A stretch of DNA of 64,000 bases from Pelagicoccus sp. Lineage in GTDB: Bacteria; Verrucomicrobiota; Verrucomicrobiia; Opitutales; Opitutaceae. The notes under the pieces were generated by a model. That model had not been told where the DNA came from, did no database searches, and worked only from the letters and a program-made list of their open reading frames with translations. The stretch is taken from positions 1 to 64,000 of the forward strand of contig JANQRJ010000033.1 in the NCBI GenBank assembly GCA_028284635.1. The letters run 5' to 3'. The position numbers and the translations under genes are program-made. Below, one piece after another: positions 45,613 through 56,648 of the stretch (the stretch's first letter is position 1; the number at the start of each line of letters is the position of its first letter).

Positions 45613-46834
45613 TGCGCAAAGCTTCGGCTGGTCGCAGCCTCCCGGCTTTCATGGCGGGCACGAGGCCTGCAAGTGTGGCGATGACAACCGCGAATACGGC
45701 GATGACGATCAGGTCGGTCGTCTCGATATGCACGGGAAGACGAGAGAAGAAATAGAACTCCATGGACTGCTCTTTGCCGCCAATGATCCAGAACAGGGCG
45801 TCGGTAATGCCGTCGCGCATGCTGAGTATCCAAAAACCGATGACGAAGCCGATGGCCGTGCCGACAACCCCGACAGCAAAGCCCTGCAGACAGAAACAGG
45901 CCGCTATTTGGGAGCTGCTGGCCCCCATTGCGGCAAAGAGACCGATTTCGCGAGTCTTGCGGACGACAGCCGTGAGCAAAGAGGTGGCAATGGAGAAGGA
46001 GCCTACGATGACGATGAAAAGCAGCAGAAAGAACATCATGCGCTTCTCGAACTCGATGATGGCGAGAAAGTCTGCGTTCGAGTCGATCCAGCTGGATACG
46101 CGCAAGGGCGGGTCGAATCCATCCTGAAGATCGATAGCGGCTTGGTCGGCGTCAATGCCGGGAGCCAGCTTGATCTTGATGGCATGCACGCCCTCCCCTA
46201 GTCCATAGAGATCCTGCATAGTCCGTAGGGAGGTGAGGACTAGGCTTTCGTCGATCTTGTTGAAGCCGGTTTCGAAAACTCCGGCGACACGCATCTGACG
46301 TGGCAGGAGGATCTCGTCTTGCTTGAGCTTTTCGATCATGAGCGGCGTGTAGATATCCACCTCGTCGCCGACGCGGATGCGTAGGGTATTGGCGATGCCC
46401 GAGCTGATGAGCACGGAGTCGTCGTCGAGATCGTCCAGCGAGCCGTCGTAAATGTACTTGCGGATCGGCACTACTTTTTCCTCTTCGTTGAGGTCGATGC
46501 CTTGCACGGGTGGAAAGATCGGGCTGCGTCGACTCTGCAGCATGACGAAGCCGAAGGCGGCCGGAGCGGCGGCTTCGACTCGCGGGTCGGCGAGCAGGGT
46601 CGCGATCTCTTTTTCATAGTCTTCGACGATGCGGCCGTTGTGCAGCTTGAGATCGCCGGAGGTTTCAGCGATAACTTTGCGCAGCTCGTGTCCAAATCCG
46701 TTGAATACGCTGATCACGATGACCAGCAGCATGGCGCCAAGGGCCACTCCGGTGACGGACATGAAGGTGAAGAACGGCAGCCGCTTGCCCTTCGGAAACA
46801 AATGGCGAAGAGCGATGTAGGCGTACCAGGGCAT
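45605..46834 (-). CDS. Lipoprotein-releasing ABC transporter permease (LolC/E-like)
   Basis: YIALRHLFPKGKRLPFFTFMSVTGVALGAMLLVIVISVFNGF; overlaps LolD-like gene. Confidence 0.9.
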
Positions 46835-46954
46835 GGAGAGAGTTAAGAATTAAGAGCGAAGAACGAAGAGTTGGGAGAACGGAGGGGCTTTTATGGACTA
46901 TTTCGCGCTACAGTCTAAAAGGCTACAGACTAAAAGGCTGGCGCCTCCAGCGCC

Positions 46955-48421
46955 CTACGATCGGAGCTGGGGGTAGAGGATCACGTCGCGAATGTTCTCG
47001 GCTTCCGTCAGGAGAATAACGAGGCGGTCGATGCCGATGCCGATGCCGCCTGCCGGTGGCATGCCGTATTCGAGTGTTTCGAGGAAGTCCTCGTCGATGC
47101 TTTGGGTTTCCTCGCCCGCTTGCTTTTCGAACATCTCGCGCTGGACGTCGGGATCGTTTTGCTCCGAATAGGCGGGCGCGACTTCCATGCCGCCGATGCA
47201 GAGCTCGAAGACGTCGATGGTGGAATCGTCTCCTCGAGTTATCTTGGCGAGCGGACAGAGCTCCTTCGGCAGGTGAGTGACGAAGGTCGGCTGGACAAGG
47301 CCGGGCTCGATAAGCTTGCCGAAGACTTCGTTGCTGACTTCGTAGTCCTCCCAGTCGGGCTGGACGTCAAGGCCGAGTTCCTTGGCTTTGGCTAGCTTTT
47401 CCTCCTTCGGACGAGAGAACCAGTCCGGGTCTTCGAGCTTTTCGCAAACAAGGTCCTTGTACCTGGCTTCCCGCCATTCGCCGAGAAAGTCTATGACTTC
47501 GCCGTCGGGCATCTTGATTTCGCGGCCTTCGAGCACGTCGGTCACAAGGTAGCGGATGAGGCTTTGCACGAGTTCCATCATGCCGCGGTAGTCCGAGTAG
47601 GTCTGATAGGCTTCGAGCATGGTGAACTCGGGGTTGTGGCGGCGGGAGACGCCTTCGTTGCGGAAGTTGCGCCCGATCTCGAAAACCCGGTCGAAGCCGC
47701 CTACCAATAGACGCTTGAGGTAGAGCTCGAGCGAGATTCGCATGAAGAAGTCGCGATCGAGCGTGTTGTGGTGGGTTACGAAGGGCTTTGCTGCGGCGCC
47801 GCCGGCAATGTTCTGAAAAATAGGGGTTTCGACTTCGAAAAACTGACGCTTTTCAAGGAAGCGCCGGATGCCGCTGACGATCCTGCTGCGATCGAAGAAG
47901 CGAGTCCGAGACTCTTGATTGATAGTGAGGTCCAGGTGCCGCTGGCGGTACTTCTGCTCGACGTCGGTGAGGCCGTGAAACTTCTCGGGCAGCGGGCGGA
48001 GAGCCTTCGAGAGTAGAACGTATCGGCTTGCGCGGATACTGATCTCGCCGGTCTTGGTCTGAAAGAGCTGGCCTTCAACGCCAATGATGTCGCCGAGATC
48101 GAGCTTCTTGAAATCGGCATAGGATTCTTCGCCGATGCCGTCCAAGCGCACGTAGATCTGAATGATCCCCGCCTGGTCCTGGATCTTGACGAATTGGGCT
48201 TTGCCCATCTTGCGAATAACCATGAGCCGGCCGGCCACGCTGACCACAGGCTGGGCTTCCGCTTCGGCCTCGGGCGAAAATGCGGCTACGGCTTCGGCGG
48301 AAAAGTGCTTAGGCTGAAAGTCGGCCCGGAATGGATCCATGTCTTTGGCCCGCAGATCGGCGAGCTTTTGGCGGCGCACGGCCAATTGGTCATGGGAGAT
48401 GTCGGAGAGGTTCGAGCTCAT
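46955..48421 (-). CDS. lysS: Lysyl-tRNA synthetase, class II
   Basis: [38 protein letters not shown]; start at [20 protein letters not shown] (48421). Confidence 0.95.
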   Translation of the reverse strand: MSSNLSDISHDQLAVRRQKLADLRAKDMDPFRADFQPKHFSAEAVAAFSPEAEAEAQPVVSVAGRLMVIRKMGKAQFVKIQDQAGIIQIYVRLDGIGEESYADFKKLDLGDIIGVEGQLFQTKTGEISIRASRYVLLSKALRPLPEKFHGLTDVEQKYRQRHLDLTINQESRTRFFDRSRIVSGIRRFLEKRQFFEVETPIFQNIAGGAAAKPFVTHHNTLDRDFFMRISLELYLKRLLVGGFDRVFEIGRNFRNEGVSRRHNPEFTMLEAYQTYSDYRGMMELVQSLIRYLVTDVLEGREIKMPDGEVIDFLGEWREARYKDLVCEKLEDPDWFSRPKEEKLAKAKELGLDVQPDWEDYEVSNEVFGKLIEPGLVQPTFVTHLPKELCPLAKITRGDDSTIDVFELCIGGMEVAPAYSEQNDPDVQREMFEKQAGEETQSIDEDFLETLEYGMPPAGGIGIGIDRLVILLTEAENIRDVILYPQLRS

Positions 48422-48600
48422 GTTCTTTCTATTTCGAAGCGAGAAGCAGTAGGCCGAGCAGTTGAAAAAGATCAAAGCCTTTTCTGGTCTGCCTGACGAT
48501 TGGGTGTGTTTCAAAGTGTCGCGTTTTCGAACTTGAGTTTTCAAAACCGGTCCTGTTTCTTCCGCAGCCTGTCCGAAGCCAGCAGGCTGGCGGACGTTTC

Positions 48601-48677
48601 GGGGCAGTAGCTCAGCTGGATAGAGCATCGGATTTCTAATCCGAGGGTCAGGGGTTCGAGTCCCTTCTGCCCTGCCA
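48601..48677 (+). tRNA. tRNA-Arg (anticodon TCT), CCA encoded
   Basis: ggggcagtagctcagctggatagagcatcggatttctaatccgagggtcaggggttcgagtcccttctgccctgcca folds as cloverleaf. Confidence 0.95.
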
Positions 48678-48832
48678 TTTCAAGTCGATCTTTTCCAACG
48701 AATCCAGATCGAGTCTCCTCTCCTTCCGACGCCCCCTGCGGACTGCATCTCCGCTAGCTGCTCGCCCAAAGACAATTTCATAGACAGCCAAGGCATTCGA
48801 GCTAGCCTCGCGGCCTGATTTCTACCTGAACG

Positions 48833-50338
48833 ATGGCCCATCAACTTCATCCAAGTCTCGACCTCGCTACCTTTGAAGCCCTCGCCAAGCAGGGCAACGT
48901 GATCCCCGTCTACGCTGACCTGATGGCCGACCTGGAGACGCCGGTCACCGCCTACGGGAAACTCAAGACCGATGGGCCGGCTTTCCTTCTGGAATCGATC
49001 GAGGGCGGCGAACGCCTGTCGCGCTACACGTTTATCGCCTGCCGTCCGCGCAAGATCTTCACCAGCTACTGGGACCGCACCCTCATCGAGGAAGTCGGCC
49101 AGGAAGCGGTAGAGATTCCCACTCCACAGGATCCTTTGACGCTTATCGAGGAGGAGATCGCGAAACACCAACCGGTGGAAGTCGACGGGCTGGCTCCCTT
49201 CACCGGGGGAGCGGTCGGGTATTTGTCGTACGAATACATTTCGCGCATCGAGCCAGTCGTGCCTTGCGCCAAGGAAAACCGCCATGGCTCTCCCCTCTCC
49301 TACTACATGCTGGCGGATTCGATGGTCATCTTCGATCGGGCAAAGCAGACGATGCGGCTGCTGGTCAATGCTCGACTGGAAGGGCATTCCACTCCCGCCG
49401 AGGCCTACCAGGCAGCGCTAGTGGAGATGGAGCAGCTGAAGAACCGTTTGGAGGCCCCCTGCTCTCTCCAGTCGGCGCCCCTCGATCCGCCGGAAGGACT
49501 AAACGTGCCGCCAGGCAATTTCCAGCAGAGGGATTTCGAAGACATGGTGGAGAGGAGCAAGGAGTACATTCGATCCGGAGACGTCATCCAAGTGGTTCTC
49601 AGCCAGCGGTTCGAGAAGCGGTTCGAACGCAGTCCCCTGGATCTGTACCGAGCGCTGCGCCACGTGAATCCTTCGCCCTACATGTTTCTGCTCGAGACAG
49701 ACAACTTCGCCATCGTTGGAGCCTCGCCGGAAGTGCACGTGCGCCTGACGGAGCAAAAGGTGGAAATCCGCCCTATCGCCGGCACCAGGCACCGAGGCAA
49801 GACGGTTGCGGAGGACTTCGCTCTGGAGAAGGAGCTGCTGGCTGACGAGAAGGAGCGCGCGGAGCATTTGATGCTAGTCGACCTGGCCCGCAACGACATC
49901 GGCCGAGTATGCTCCTACGGCTCTGTGGAGGTGCCTGACTACATGATAGTCGAGCGCTACTCTCACGTGATGCACATCGTCTCCCAGGTAGAGGGCGAGA
50001 TCGCTCCCGAAAAGAACGCCTTCGATCTGATGCGAGCAACCTTCCCGGCAGGCACCGTCTCCGGCGCTCCCAAAATCCGCGCCATGCAGATCATCGCCGA
50101 GAACGAGAACGACCAGAGAGAGTTCTACTCCGGAGCGCTCGGCTACTTCAGCTACAACGGAAATCTCGATTCCTGCATCACGCTCCGAACTGCCATGATC
50201 AAGGACCAGACCGTGGTCATCCAAGCAGGAGCCGGCATCGTGTCCGATTCAGTGCCGAAAAGCGAATTCGACGAAACGATCTTCAAGGCATCCGCGCTTT
50301 TCAAGGCGGTAGGACTAGCCGAGCGTTTTCTAGACTAG
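48833..50338 (+). CDS. trpE: Anthranilate synthase component I
   Basis: LLESIEGGERLSRYTFIACRP; chorismate-binding IAGTRHRGKTVAEDFALEKELLADEKERAEHLMLVDLARNDIGRV. Confidence 0.95.
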   Translation: MAHQLHPSLDLATFEALAKQGNVIPVYADLMADLETPVTAYGKLKTDGPAFLLESIEGGERLSRYTFIACRPRKIFTSYWDRTLIEEVGQEAVEIPTPQDPLTLIEEEIAKHQPVEVDGLAPFTGGAVGYLSYEYISRIEPVVPCAKENRHGSPLSYYMLADSMVIFDRAKQTMRLLVNARLEGHSTPAEAYQAALVEMEQLKNRLEAPCSLQSAPLDPPEGLNVPPGNFQQRDFEDMVERSKEYIRSGDVIQVVLSQRFEKRFERSPLDLYRALRHVNPSPYMFLLETDNFAIVGASPEVHVRLTEQKVEIRPIAGTRHRGKTVAEDFALEKELLADEKERAEHLMLVDLARNDIGRVCSYGSVEVPDYMIVERYSHVMHIVSQVEGEIAPEKNAFDLMRATFPAGTVSGAPKIRAMQIIAENENDQREFYSGALGYFSYNGNLDSCITLRTAMIKDQTVVIQAGAGIVSDSVPKSEFDETIFKASALFKAVGLAERFLD

Positions 50339-50366
50339 TCGCACTCAGTAGCATTTTTGGATCAGT

Positions 50367-50396
50367 GACTACCCTCTAATCTAATTCAGGGTAGTC
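50367..50396 (+). terminator. Stem-loop gactaccct...agggtagtc downstream of trpE
   Basis: 9-bp perfect stem; no strong U tract. Confidence 0.5.
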
Positions 50397-50715
50397 ATCC
50401 ATAAATCACCTCTAATATTCCCCATAAGAAAATGATTAATTGGGAATAGAGGCCGTTTTCTGTAAAAAAATAGGCCTTGACTCACTGGATTGAGCAAAAC
50501 AAGACAAGTTTGACGTTAAATTCGTAAATTTGTTATTAATTTCGTTAGGTGTAGTACCCTAGCATCGTTTTAAGCTCAACAACCTAGCCAGTTCGGTACT
50601 AGGTTCTATCCCACTTTCCAACCAAGCGTATTCCTCATACGGCATCCTACTGCCCCTCACCAAAACCACGCGCTACTTCACCCCGTTTCGGAAATTCCAA
50701 ACCTAATCCAACACC

Positions 50716-51780
50716 ATGCCCAATCAGATGCTCGCTCCCAACCTCGCATCGCAATCCAAGGCTAGCCCTGGCAGCGATGATCGGATAGCAACCGATCCAG
50801 TCGACTCTTCCTCTGCTTTCTCCGACCCAAGTTTTTCAGAGACGACCCGGACTCGCACTCCGGTGGAGTCCATGGAGCGCAACAGCATCAAGGTCTATCT
50901 CCAGGAGATTGGTCGCATCCCTCTCCTCACTCCATCCCAGGAGGTCTCCCTGGCCCACCGTATTCGCAAAGGCGAAAAGGAGGCGCGCGATCTGATGATC
51001 AAAGCCAATCTTCGGCTCGTGGTGAAGATCGCCCATGACTACAAGGACTTTGGCCTTCCGATACTCGACCTGATCAGCGAGGGCAACATCGGCTTGATCA
51101 AGGCCGTCGAGCGTTTCGACCCCGAAAAGGGAGGAAAGCTCAGCACCTACGCTGCCTGGTGGATCAAACAGTCGATAAAGCGAGCCCTGGCGAACCAGAG
51201 CAAAACTATCCGACTCCCCGTCCATCTCGTGGACAAGATCTCCCGCATGCGCAAAACGGCCATGATGCTCACCGAAGAACTCGGACGCGAGCCCACGGAT
51301 GAAGAACTGGCGGAAGTGCTCGAGGTTCCCGTCAACAAGGTCGCCCACCTCAAATCCGTAAGCGTACGCCCGGCTTCGCTAAACGCTCCGGTAGGCGATG
51401 GAAGCGATAGCACGGAATTCGGAGAAATCGTAGGCGACGAAAACTCTCCCACCCCCTACGAAAACCTGCAGGACAAGACGCTCAAAATGGACTTGAAAGC
51501 AATGATCGCCGATCTCGACAGCCGAGAGGCTGAAATCATCAAGCTACGTTTCGGCCTGGAGGGAGACATGCCGCTCACGCTCGAGGAAGTTGGCCAGATC
51601 TTCAACATCACTCGCGAGAGAGTCCGGCAGTTGCAGAACATAGCCCTTTCCAGAATGCGTAAGATCATGGCTGTCAAAGAAAAACAGCATACCGCGGAGG
51701 AGATCGAGATGGAGAAACGCGAGCGCCGCCGCATGGAGGTATTCAAGGAATTCTACGTCGCCACGACGCGACGTTCCTAG
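50716..51780 (+). CDS. Sigma-70 family RNA polymerase sigma factor (RpoD/RpoS-like)
   Basis: SIKVYLQEIGRIPLLT; GNIGLIKAVERFDPEKGGKLSTYAAWWIKQSIKRAL; LTLEEVGQIFNITRERVRQLQNIALSRMRK. Confidence 0.95.
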   Translation: MPNQMLAPNLASQSKASPGSDDRIATDPVDSSSAFSDPSFSETTRTRTPVESMERNSIKVYLQEIGRIPLLTPSQEVSLAHRIRKGEKEARDLMIKANLRLVVKIAHDYKDFGLPILDLISEGNIGLIKAVERFDPEKGGKLSTYAAWWIKQSIKRALANQSKTIRLPVHLVDKISRMRKTAMMLTEELGREPTDEELAEVLEVPVNKVAHLKSVSVRPASLNAPVGDGSDSTEFGEIVGDENSPTPYENLQDKTLKMDLKAMIADLDSREAEIIKLRFGLEGDMPLTLEEVGQIFNITRERVRQLQNIALSRMRKIMAVKEKQHTAEEIEMEKRERRRMEVFKEFYVATTRRS

Positions 51781-51808
51781 ATCGACTGCCAGTCGAAAAA
51801 GTTGCCGC

Positions 51809-51854
51809 AAAAAAACGCCCTGTCTCCAAATTCCGGAGACAGGGCGTTTTGTTT
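51809..51854 (+). terminator. Rho-independent terminator aaaaacgccctgtctcc-aaattcc-ggagacagggcgtttt
   Basis: GC-rich perfect stem with T tract. Confidence 0.9.
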
Positions 51855-52261
51855 GAATGGTATTCAGCAGTCTCCCGGTTGATTTCTCCCGAAACCGCGT
51901 TGCAAACGTAGCCGCGTTCGTAAGAACGCGGTCTGGGCAGACAGCAAACAACGCGTGAGATGAACCCCAGAGATACGCGTTTTCACCCATGCAGCTACGC
52001 CGGAAGTCGGACTTATTCGACATCCTCCAAGGGTAAGACGGGTAGACACCCCAGTCACTAGCTTTGCGAGGCATTTCGCGGCGAGTCGTCGAAACGAGTG
52101 CTCCGACAGCCTCAGCATCCTTTGGTCTTCCTGAAAAATGGGCATCAAAACCGCATAAAATATCCGTTAAGGCTACAGAATAGGGGGCGGAAGTCCGTAG
52201 AACTTCTGTAAGCCGCCTTACCTGATACGACTCACTCCAATCGCAAACCACAGGACCAGTT

Positions 52262-53920
52262 TTGAACAAGAAGATTCTCATCGTCCGCGAAGACCAGCAG
52301 GATTCCAAAGCCCTTTCCTTCCTGCTATCCGGATCCGGTTATCAAGTCACGATCCAGAGCAACGCAGGCCAAGCCGTGGAAGTTGCCAAGCATCAGAGCT
52401 TCGACTTGGCGATAACCGACGAAAGCCTGCCGGAGAACCAGCCCGATCTCGGTCTCGTCTCTAGCCTGAAACAGGCCCATCCCAAGCTGCCCATCCTTTT
52501 CCTCGTAGAAGAGAAGACTATGGAGTCCGTCATCGGCTGCATCCGAGCCGGAGTCACCGAAGTCATCGAGGGCCCTTCGGACTTCAAGAAGATCATCGAA
52601 AGCGTCAACTCCTCTCTGCGGGCCGAAAGCAGCGAAGACGATATCACCTGGGATGACATCGTCGAAATCGAAGGCCTGCTGGGCCTGAGCTCCCCAACCG
52701 AAGGCGGCGAGTCTTCGGGATCCGGCGGAGCGGATCCTGCCGAGCTCGAGAAGCTCAAGAAGAAACTGCAGGAAACGCTAGACGAGCGCGACAAGGTCAG
52801 CGGCGAGCTCTCGCAAGCCCTGACTAGCCTCGAAAAGACCAGCGCCACCTTCAAGGAACTCGAAAGCAATGGCCTGAGCGGCGAACTGCTCGAGCGTATC
52901 AGAAATCTCGATTCGGAAGAGGAGGCTCTTTCCGAGCGAGCAGACAAGCTAGCAGCCGACAGGCTAGGCCTCGAAAGCCAAATCGCCGAACTGAAGACTC
53001 AGCGCGAGCAATTCGATCAAACCGTCGAAGAAGCCGCCAAAGAGGCAGGCGTCGCTACCGAGGAAGTGGAAGCCATCAAGAGCGAGTTCGAAGAGAAGCT
53101 CGCCCAGGCCAATGCCGAACGCCTCGAAGCCCAGGCTCGTATCCAGGATTTGGAAACGAGCCTCGAAAAGGCCGTTTCGGAAGTGTCGGCAGAGCAGCAG
53201 GAAGCCATGGACAAGCTCAACGAAGAGCTGCTGGAAGCCAAGGAACTGCTCTCCGAAAAGGATTTCATCATACAGCAACGTGACCGCGAACTCGCCGAAG
53301 CGATCGAGAAAGCCGACTCCCAGGAGAAGGCGAATGCTCTGGAAATCGAGGAGCAGAAACGCCTCCTCGAAATCGAGAAGAGCAAGTTCCAGGAAAAAAT
53401 CGAGCAGTTCGAAATCGAGCGTCGACTGGCCGAGGACACTCATGAAAAGAACCAGCGCGAGATCCAAGTAGAACGCCGCGACGCGGAAATCTCGCTGCGC
53501 GAGCTCCAGACCAAAATCAAGGAAGAGCAGCTGCAACAGAAAGTCGCTGAGGCCAACTTCAAGGAGGAGGTACGTCTCTTCGAACAGGCTCGCAACAATT
53601 TCCAAGAGGACATCCAGGAGCTGCAGGCCAAACAGGCCGAGCTGCGCAAGATGGAAGCTTACCTCCAGAAGATGGAGGAGGCAGCCGAATCAGGTCAGCG
53701 CGAAAACACCCTACCCAAGCCGGACTCGGGAGCGCTCGACCCTCTCGAGACGAAAACGCAAACAGCTCCGAACGCCAAGATCGAGGGCGAACCTCAAGCA
53801 GACGCAGAAGGCCCTGCCGGATCTGGCGAAGCGAAGGATCCGAACGCCTGGAAAAAGCCGAACTTCGAGAAGAAGGCAGGCCGAGGCCCTCTCCGCATCG
53901 GTCGCCGCTCCGCGTTCTAG
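52262..53920 (+). CDS. Response-regulator receiver domain fused to long coiled coil (TTG start)
   Basis: KKILIVREDQQDSKALSFLLSGSGYQV...LAITDESLPE; then ~300 aa heptad-rich E/K/L/A sequence. Confidence 0.8.
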   Translation: MNKKILIVREDQQDSKALSFLLSGSGYQVTIQSNAGQAVEVAKHQSFDLAITDESLPENQPDLGLVSSLKQAHPKLPILFLVEEKTMESVIGCIRAGVTEVIEGPSDFKKIIESVNSSLRAESSEDDITWDDIVEIEGLLGLSSPTEGGESSGSGGADPAELEKLKKKLQETLDERDKVSGELSQALTSLEKTSATFKELESNGLSGELLERIRNLDSEEEALSERADKLAADRLGLESQIAELKTQREQFDQTVEEAAKEAGVATEEVEAIKSEFEEKLAQANAERLEAQARIQDLETSLEKAVSEVSAEQQEAMDKLNEELLEAKELLSEKDFIIQQRDRELAEAIEKADSQEKANALEIEEQKRLLEIEKSKFQEKIEQFEIERRLAEDTHEKNQREIQVERRDAEISLRELQTKIKEEQLQQKVAEANFKEEVRLFEQARNNFQEDIQELQAKQAELRKMEAYLQKMEEAAESGQRENTLPKPDSGALDPLETKTQTAPNAKIEGEPQADAEGPAGSGEAKDPNAWKKPNFEKKAGRGPLRIGRRSAF

Positions 53921-53936
53921 CTTTGCCTAGTTGTCG

Positions 53937-54275
53937 CGTAACGCGTGAAAGGTAGCGCGGATTCCGCTCTGCGCATTGGCGTCAACCTAAGCCGAAAGGC
54001 GGTGGGCTGGAGGGCAATGCTCCGTCATTGCCGCGGAGCCTACACAGGGAACAACCGGTGCGGCAACGACGAAGCGTTGCCCTCCAAAGGATGCTTCTCA
54101 CGTTAAGTTGACGCCAATGCGCGACTGCGGGACCGCAGAGCCTACAGGGGGGAACAACCGGTGCGGCAACGACGGAGCGTTGCCCTCCAAAGGATGCTTC
54201 TTACGTTAAGTTGACGCCAATGTGCCCTGCGGGATCCACGCTACTCTTTGCCACAGCCCATCCGTGACGCGACAC
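53937..54275. repeat. Composite nested inverted repeat with tandem internal duplication
   Basis: gtagcgcggattccgctctgcgcattggcgtcaac ... gttgacgccaatgtgccctgcgggatccacgctac; core 'gggaacaaccggtgcggcaacgac[ga]gagcgttgccctccaaaggatgctt' present twice. Confidence 0.85.
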
Positions 54276-54380
54276 TAGGAATGGGTTCGATTCGCTTGGA
54301 TCGGCCTGAATGCGAGATGTCGAGAATCTACAAACTCAGCCAAGCGGCCGTCCAACCGCGCGCGAGCAATCACACTGCTC

Positions 54381-54914
54381 CTATTCGTTCTCGGAAACGA
54401 ACTCGTCGGCAGAACCAGTCAGGCTAGTTTCGCTCTCTTTGGTGAGATGGCGAAACAATGCCCGGTTCTTGTCCCAAATGCCGATCTCGGCATTCTTGGC
54501 GATGCTCTCGGCCTCGACCAAATCAGCCAGAAAGCCGACGCCAGTCGAATCGTAGCGAGCGATGCCCTTGTTCAACAGCATCGAATTGAAGCAATCGCCA
54601 TTCGACGACTTCAAGGAAACGTAGCGGCAGCCCTCCACTTCTTTGTGGATATGCATGTACAGTCGACGACCGACGATGACATCGTGCACGGCCTGTAGAG
54701 CGTCGCTCTCCGACTTTTGGTCACCCGCCGGAAAGCCGACGCCCGCAAGCATGACCCGCTCCTTGCGCTTGTTGAGCAACACCTCCACGGTACGCCCGTC
54801 AACCGCCCCGATAACATCGACGATCGAGCTAGACAGATACGTCTGGGTTCCGCGATGGGCCATATAGCTGAGCATGGCGACAGCCAAGATGATGGCGACT
54901 AGGGCAAATACCAT
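54381..54914 (-). CDS. Membrane-anchored SNase-like (thermonuclease-fold) protein
   Basis: N-terminal TM; VIGAVDGRTVEVLLNKRKERVMLAGVGFP...SMLLNKGIARYDS...ESIAKNAEIGIWD. Confidence 0.7.
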   Translation of the reverse strand: MVFALVAIILAVAMLSYMAHRGTQTYLSSSIVDVIGAVDGRTVEVLLNKRKERVMLAGVGFPAGDQKSESDALQAVHDVIVGRRLYMHIHKEVEGCRYVSLKSSNGDCFNSMLLNKGIARYDSTGVGFLADLVEAESIAKNAEIGIWDKNRALFRHLTKESETSLTGSADEFVSENE

Positions 54915-55340
54915 ATTCGGTCTCGGTGGTAAGGTTGGTGACGAAGGGGTCGCGTCTAGTCTTATCGGCAGCCAAACGGCCCAAGTTGAGCCTGCTTTTT
55001 GGGGAAACTGCTTGAGTAGCCTAGTTTATTACCAGATGGAGAATCCACTCTACGCATCTGCCCAAATCCGATGGCTCAGAGGCCCCGTAAACAAGTGCCA
55101 CACCGGGTCTGTTTCTTGCGATACGGCCAACAGCCCACCACGATTCAAACGCATCCATAAGCCACTCTACACAAGGATCTTGCCACTTAAAAAGACAACC
55201 TTGAACTTTTCGGCGCAGACACTTGACGAGGCTTCAGAGCTTTGTGGATCGTTTGACTATTCGACCCGGCTCAGGGCTGTGCTAGGCTGGCGAAATGCGA
55301 TCGAACGCTCTCCCTCCTGGCAAACCCTCCCCCGGGCCGA

Positions 55341-56486
55341 TCAGCGACTTAGCAGATGGATCAGGATGGACAGGCTGCGCTCCATCTCGCCGACTGCGAT
55401 GAACTCGTCGCTCTTGTGCGCCTGGGCAATATCTCCCGGACCAAACACCACGGAGGGGATGCCTGCAGACTCGTAGGCAACCGCATTCGTCATATAGGAG
55501 GTCTGTCGTTCCGCAATGTTCACCTCGGCTCTCTGCGCGGCAGCAAGAAACTCCGAAACGAAGCTGGCAGACTTTTCGCCCCTCAAGGGAGGTCGCTCCA
55601 GAAAAACCGTCAACTCGCTGCCCGGTTCGCGGCGACAGATTGCCTCCAGCTCCGCCCGAGCTTCAGCCGCCGACTCCAGAACTCCAAAGCGGCGGTCGAT
55701 ATCCAGGCGGCAGCGGTCCGGCACGATGTTGAACCCCGAACCACCGTCGATCCGACCGAGATTCACCGTGCCCTTCTCCATTGCATCGGAAGCGACACGC
55801 CTATCCAGTCCTTCGCCCAAGCGCTCGAGCTCGCCACAGATACGAGCTGCCTGATAGACTGCGTTCACGCCTAGCTCCGGATTCGAACCGTGGGCCGCCT
55901 TGCCAGTGGTGGCAATTCCATAGCGGCCAACGCCCTTGTGCTTCGAAACCACATCGCTGCGAGTGGGCTCTCCCGTGATCGCCCGAGAGATTCCCAGTTC
56001 GCTCTTCAGTTTAGCCAGTTCGTAGGCTCCTGCTTGCTCGTTTTCCTCGTCGACCGAAGCCACGAATACCAAAGCGCCTTTCAACCTCTGTGGATTTCGA
56101 TGGAAAAAACTAGTTGCGAGCATGAAGCACGCAAGACTGGCTTTGGTGTCGCAGGCTCCTCTCCCGTACAGACGCCCATTTCGCTCCTTCAATTCGAAAG
56201 GACTGCCCTCCGCCCAACCGACCGTCGAGACGGTATCCATGTGGGCTTCGAGCAGAAGGGCCGGCTCCGAGGCTGGCCCCAGTCGAGCGACCACGTTAGA
56301 CCTTCCAGATGCGACAGGCTGGATTCGATAGGCAATTCCTCGTTCCGCAAGCCAAGAAGCGACATAGTCTTCAATCCCTTTTTCGCCACGACCTCCATAG
56401 GCCGGATTGACGCTGTCGATACCCACCAAGTCGGCAAGCAAAGCCTTTGGGTTGGACGTTTCAGGGTCTATGGTAAAAGGGCTCAT
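55341..56486 (-). CDS. M20-family metallopeptidase (ArgE/DapE-like deacylase)
   Basis: LLLEAHMDTV; GRGACDTKASLACFM; start MSPFTIDPETSNPKALLADLV. Confidence 0.88.
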   Translation of the reverse strand: MSPFTIDPETSNPKALLADLVGIDSVNPAYGGRGEKGIEDYVASWLAERGIAYRIQPVASGRSNVVARLGPASEPALLLEAHMDTVSTVGWAEGSPFELKERNGRLYGRGACDTKASLACFMLATSFFHRNPQRLKGALVFVASVDEENEQAGAYELAKLKSELGISRAITGEPTRSDVVSKHKGVGRYGIATTGKAAHGSNPELGVNAVYQAARICGELERLGEGLDRRVASDAMEKGTVNLGRIDGGSGFNIVPDRCRLDIDRRFGVLESAAEARAELEAICRREPGSELTVFLERPPLRGEKSASFVSEFLAAAQRAEVNIAERQTSYMTNAVAYESAGIPSVVFGPGDIAQAHKSDEFIAVGEMERSLSILIHLLSR

Positions 56487-56648
56487 AACTCGGCTAGCGT
56501 ATGCACTAGGACTCCATAAGTGAACCCACGAAATAGTTCGTGAATTCCCGATAAAAGGTCGCAAGCGCCTTGTTAGTGAGGAGCTTATAGGTAAGCTTTT
56601 GGTCGAGCATGCAAACCTTTTGGCAAGCGAGCCACAGTCCTCCCAACA

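Noticed and set aside
52964-53605. 213-aa minus-strand Leu/Phe-rich ORF opposite the coiled-coil gene
   Set aside because: Leu/Phe richness is the complement of Glu/Lys codons; shadow ORF.
54874-55476. 200-aa plus-strand ORF overlapping two minus-strand genes
   Set aside because: Overlaps ends of better-supported genes, atypical composition, no motifs.
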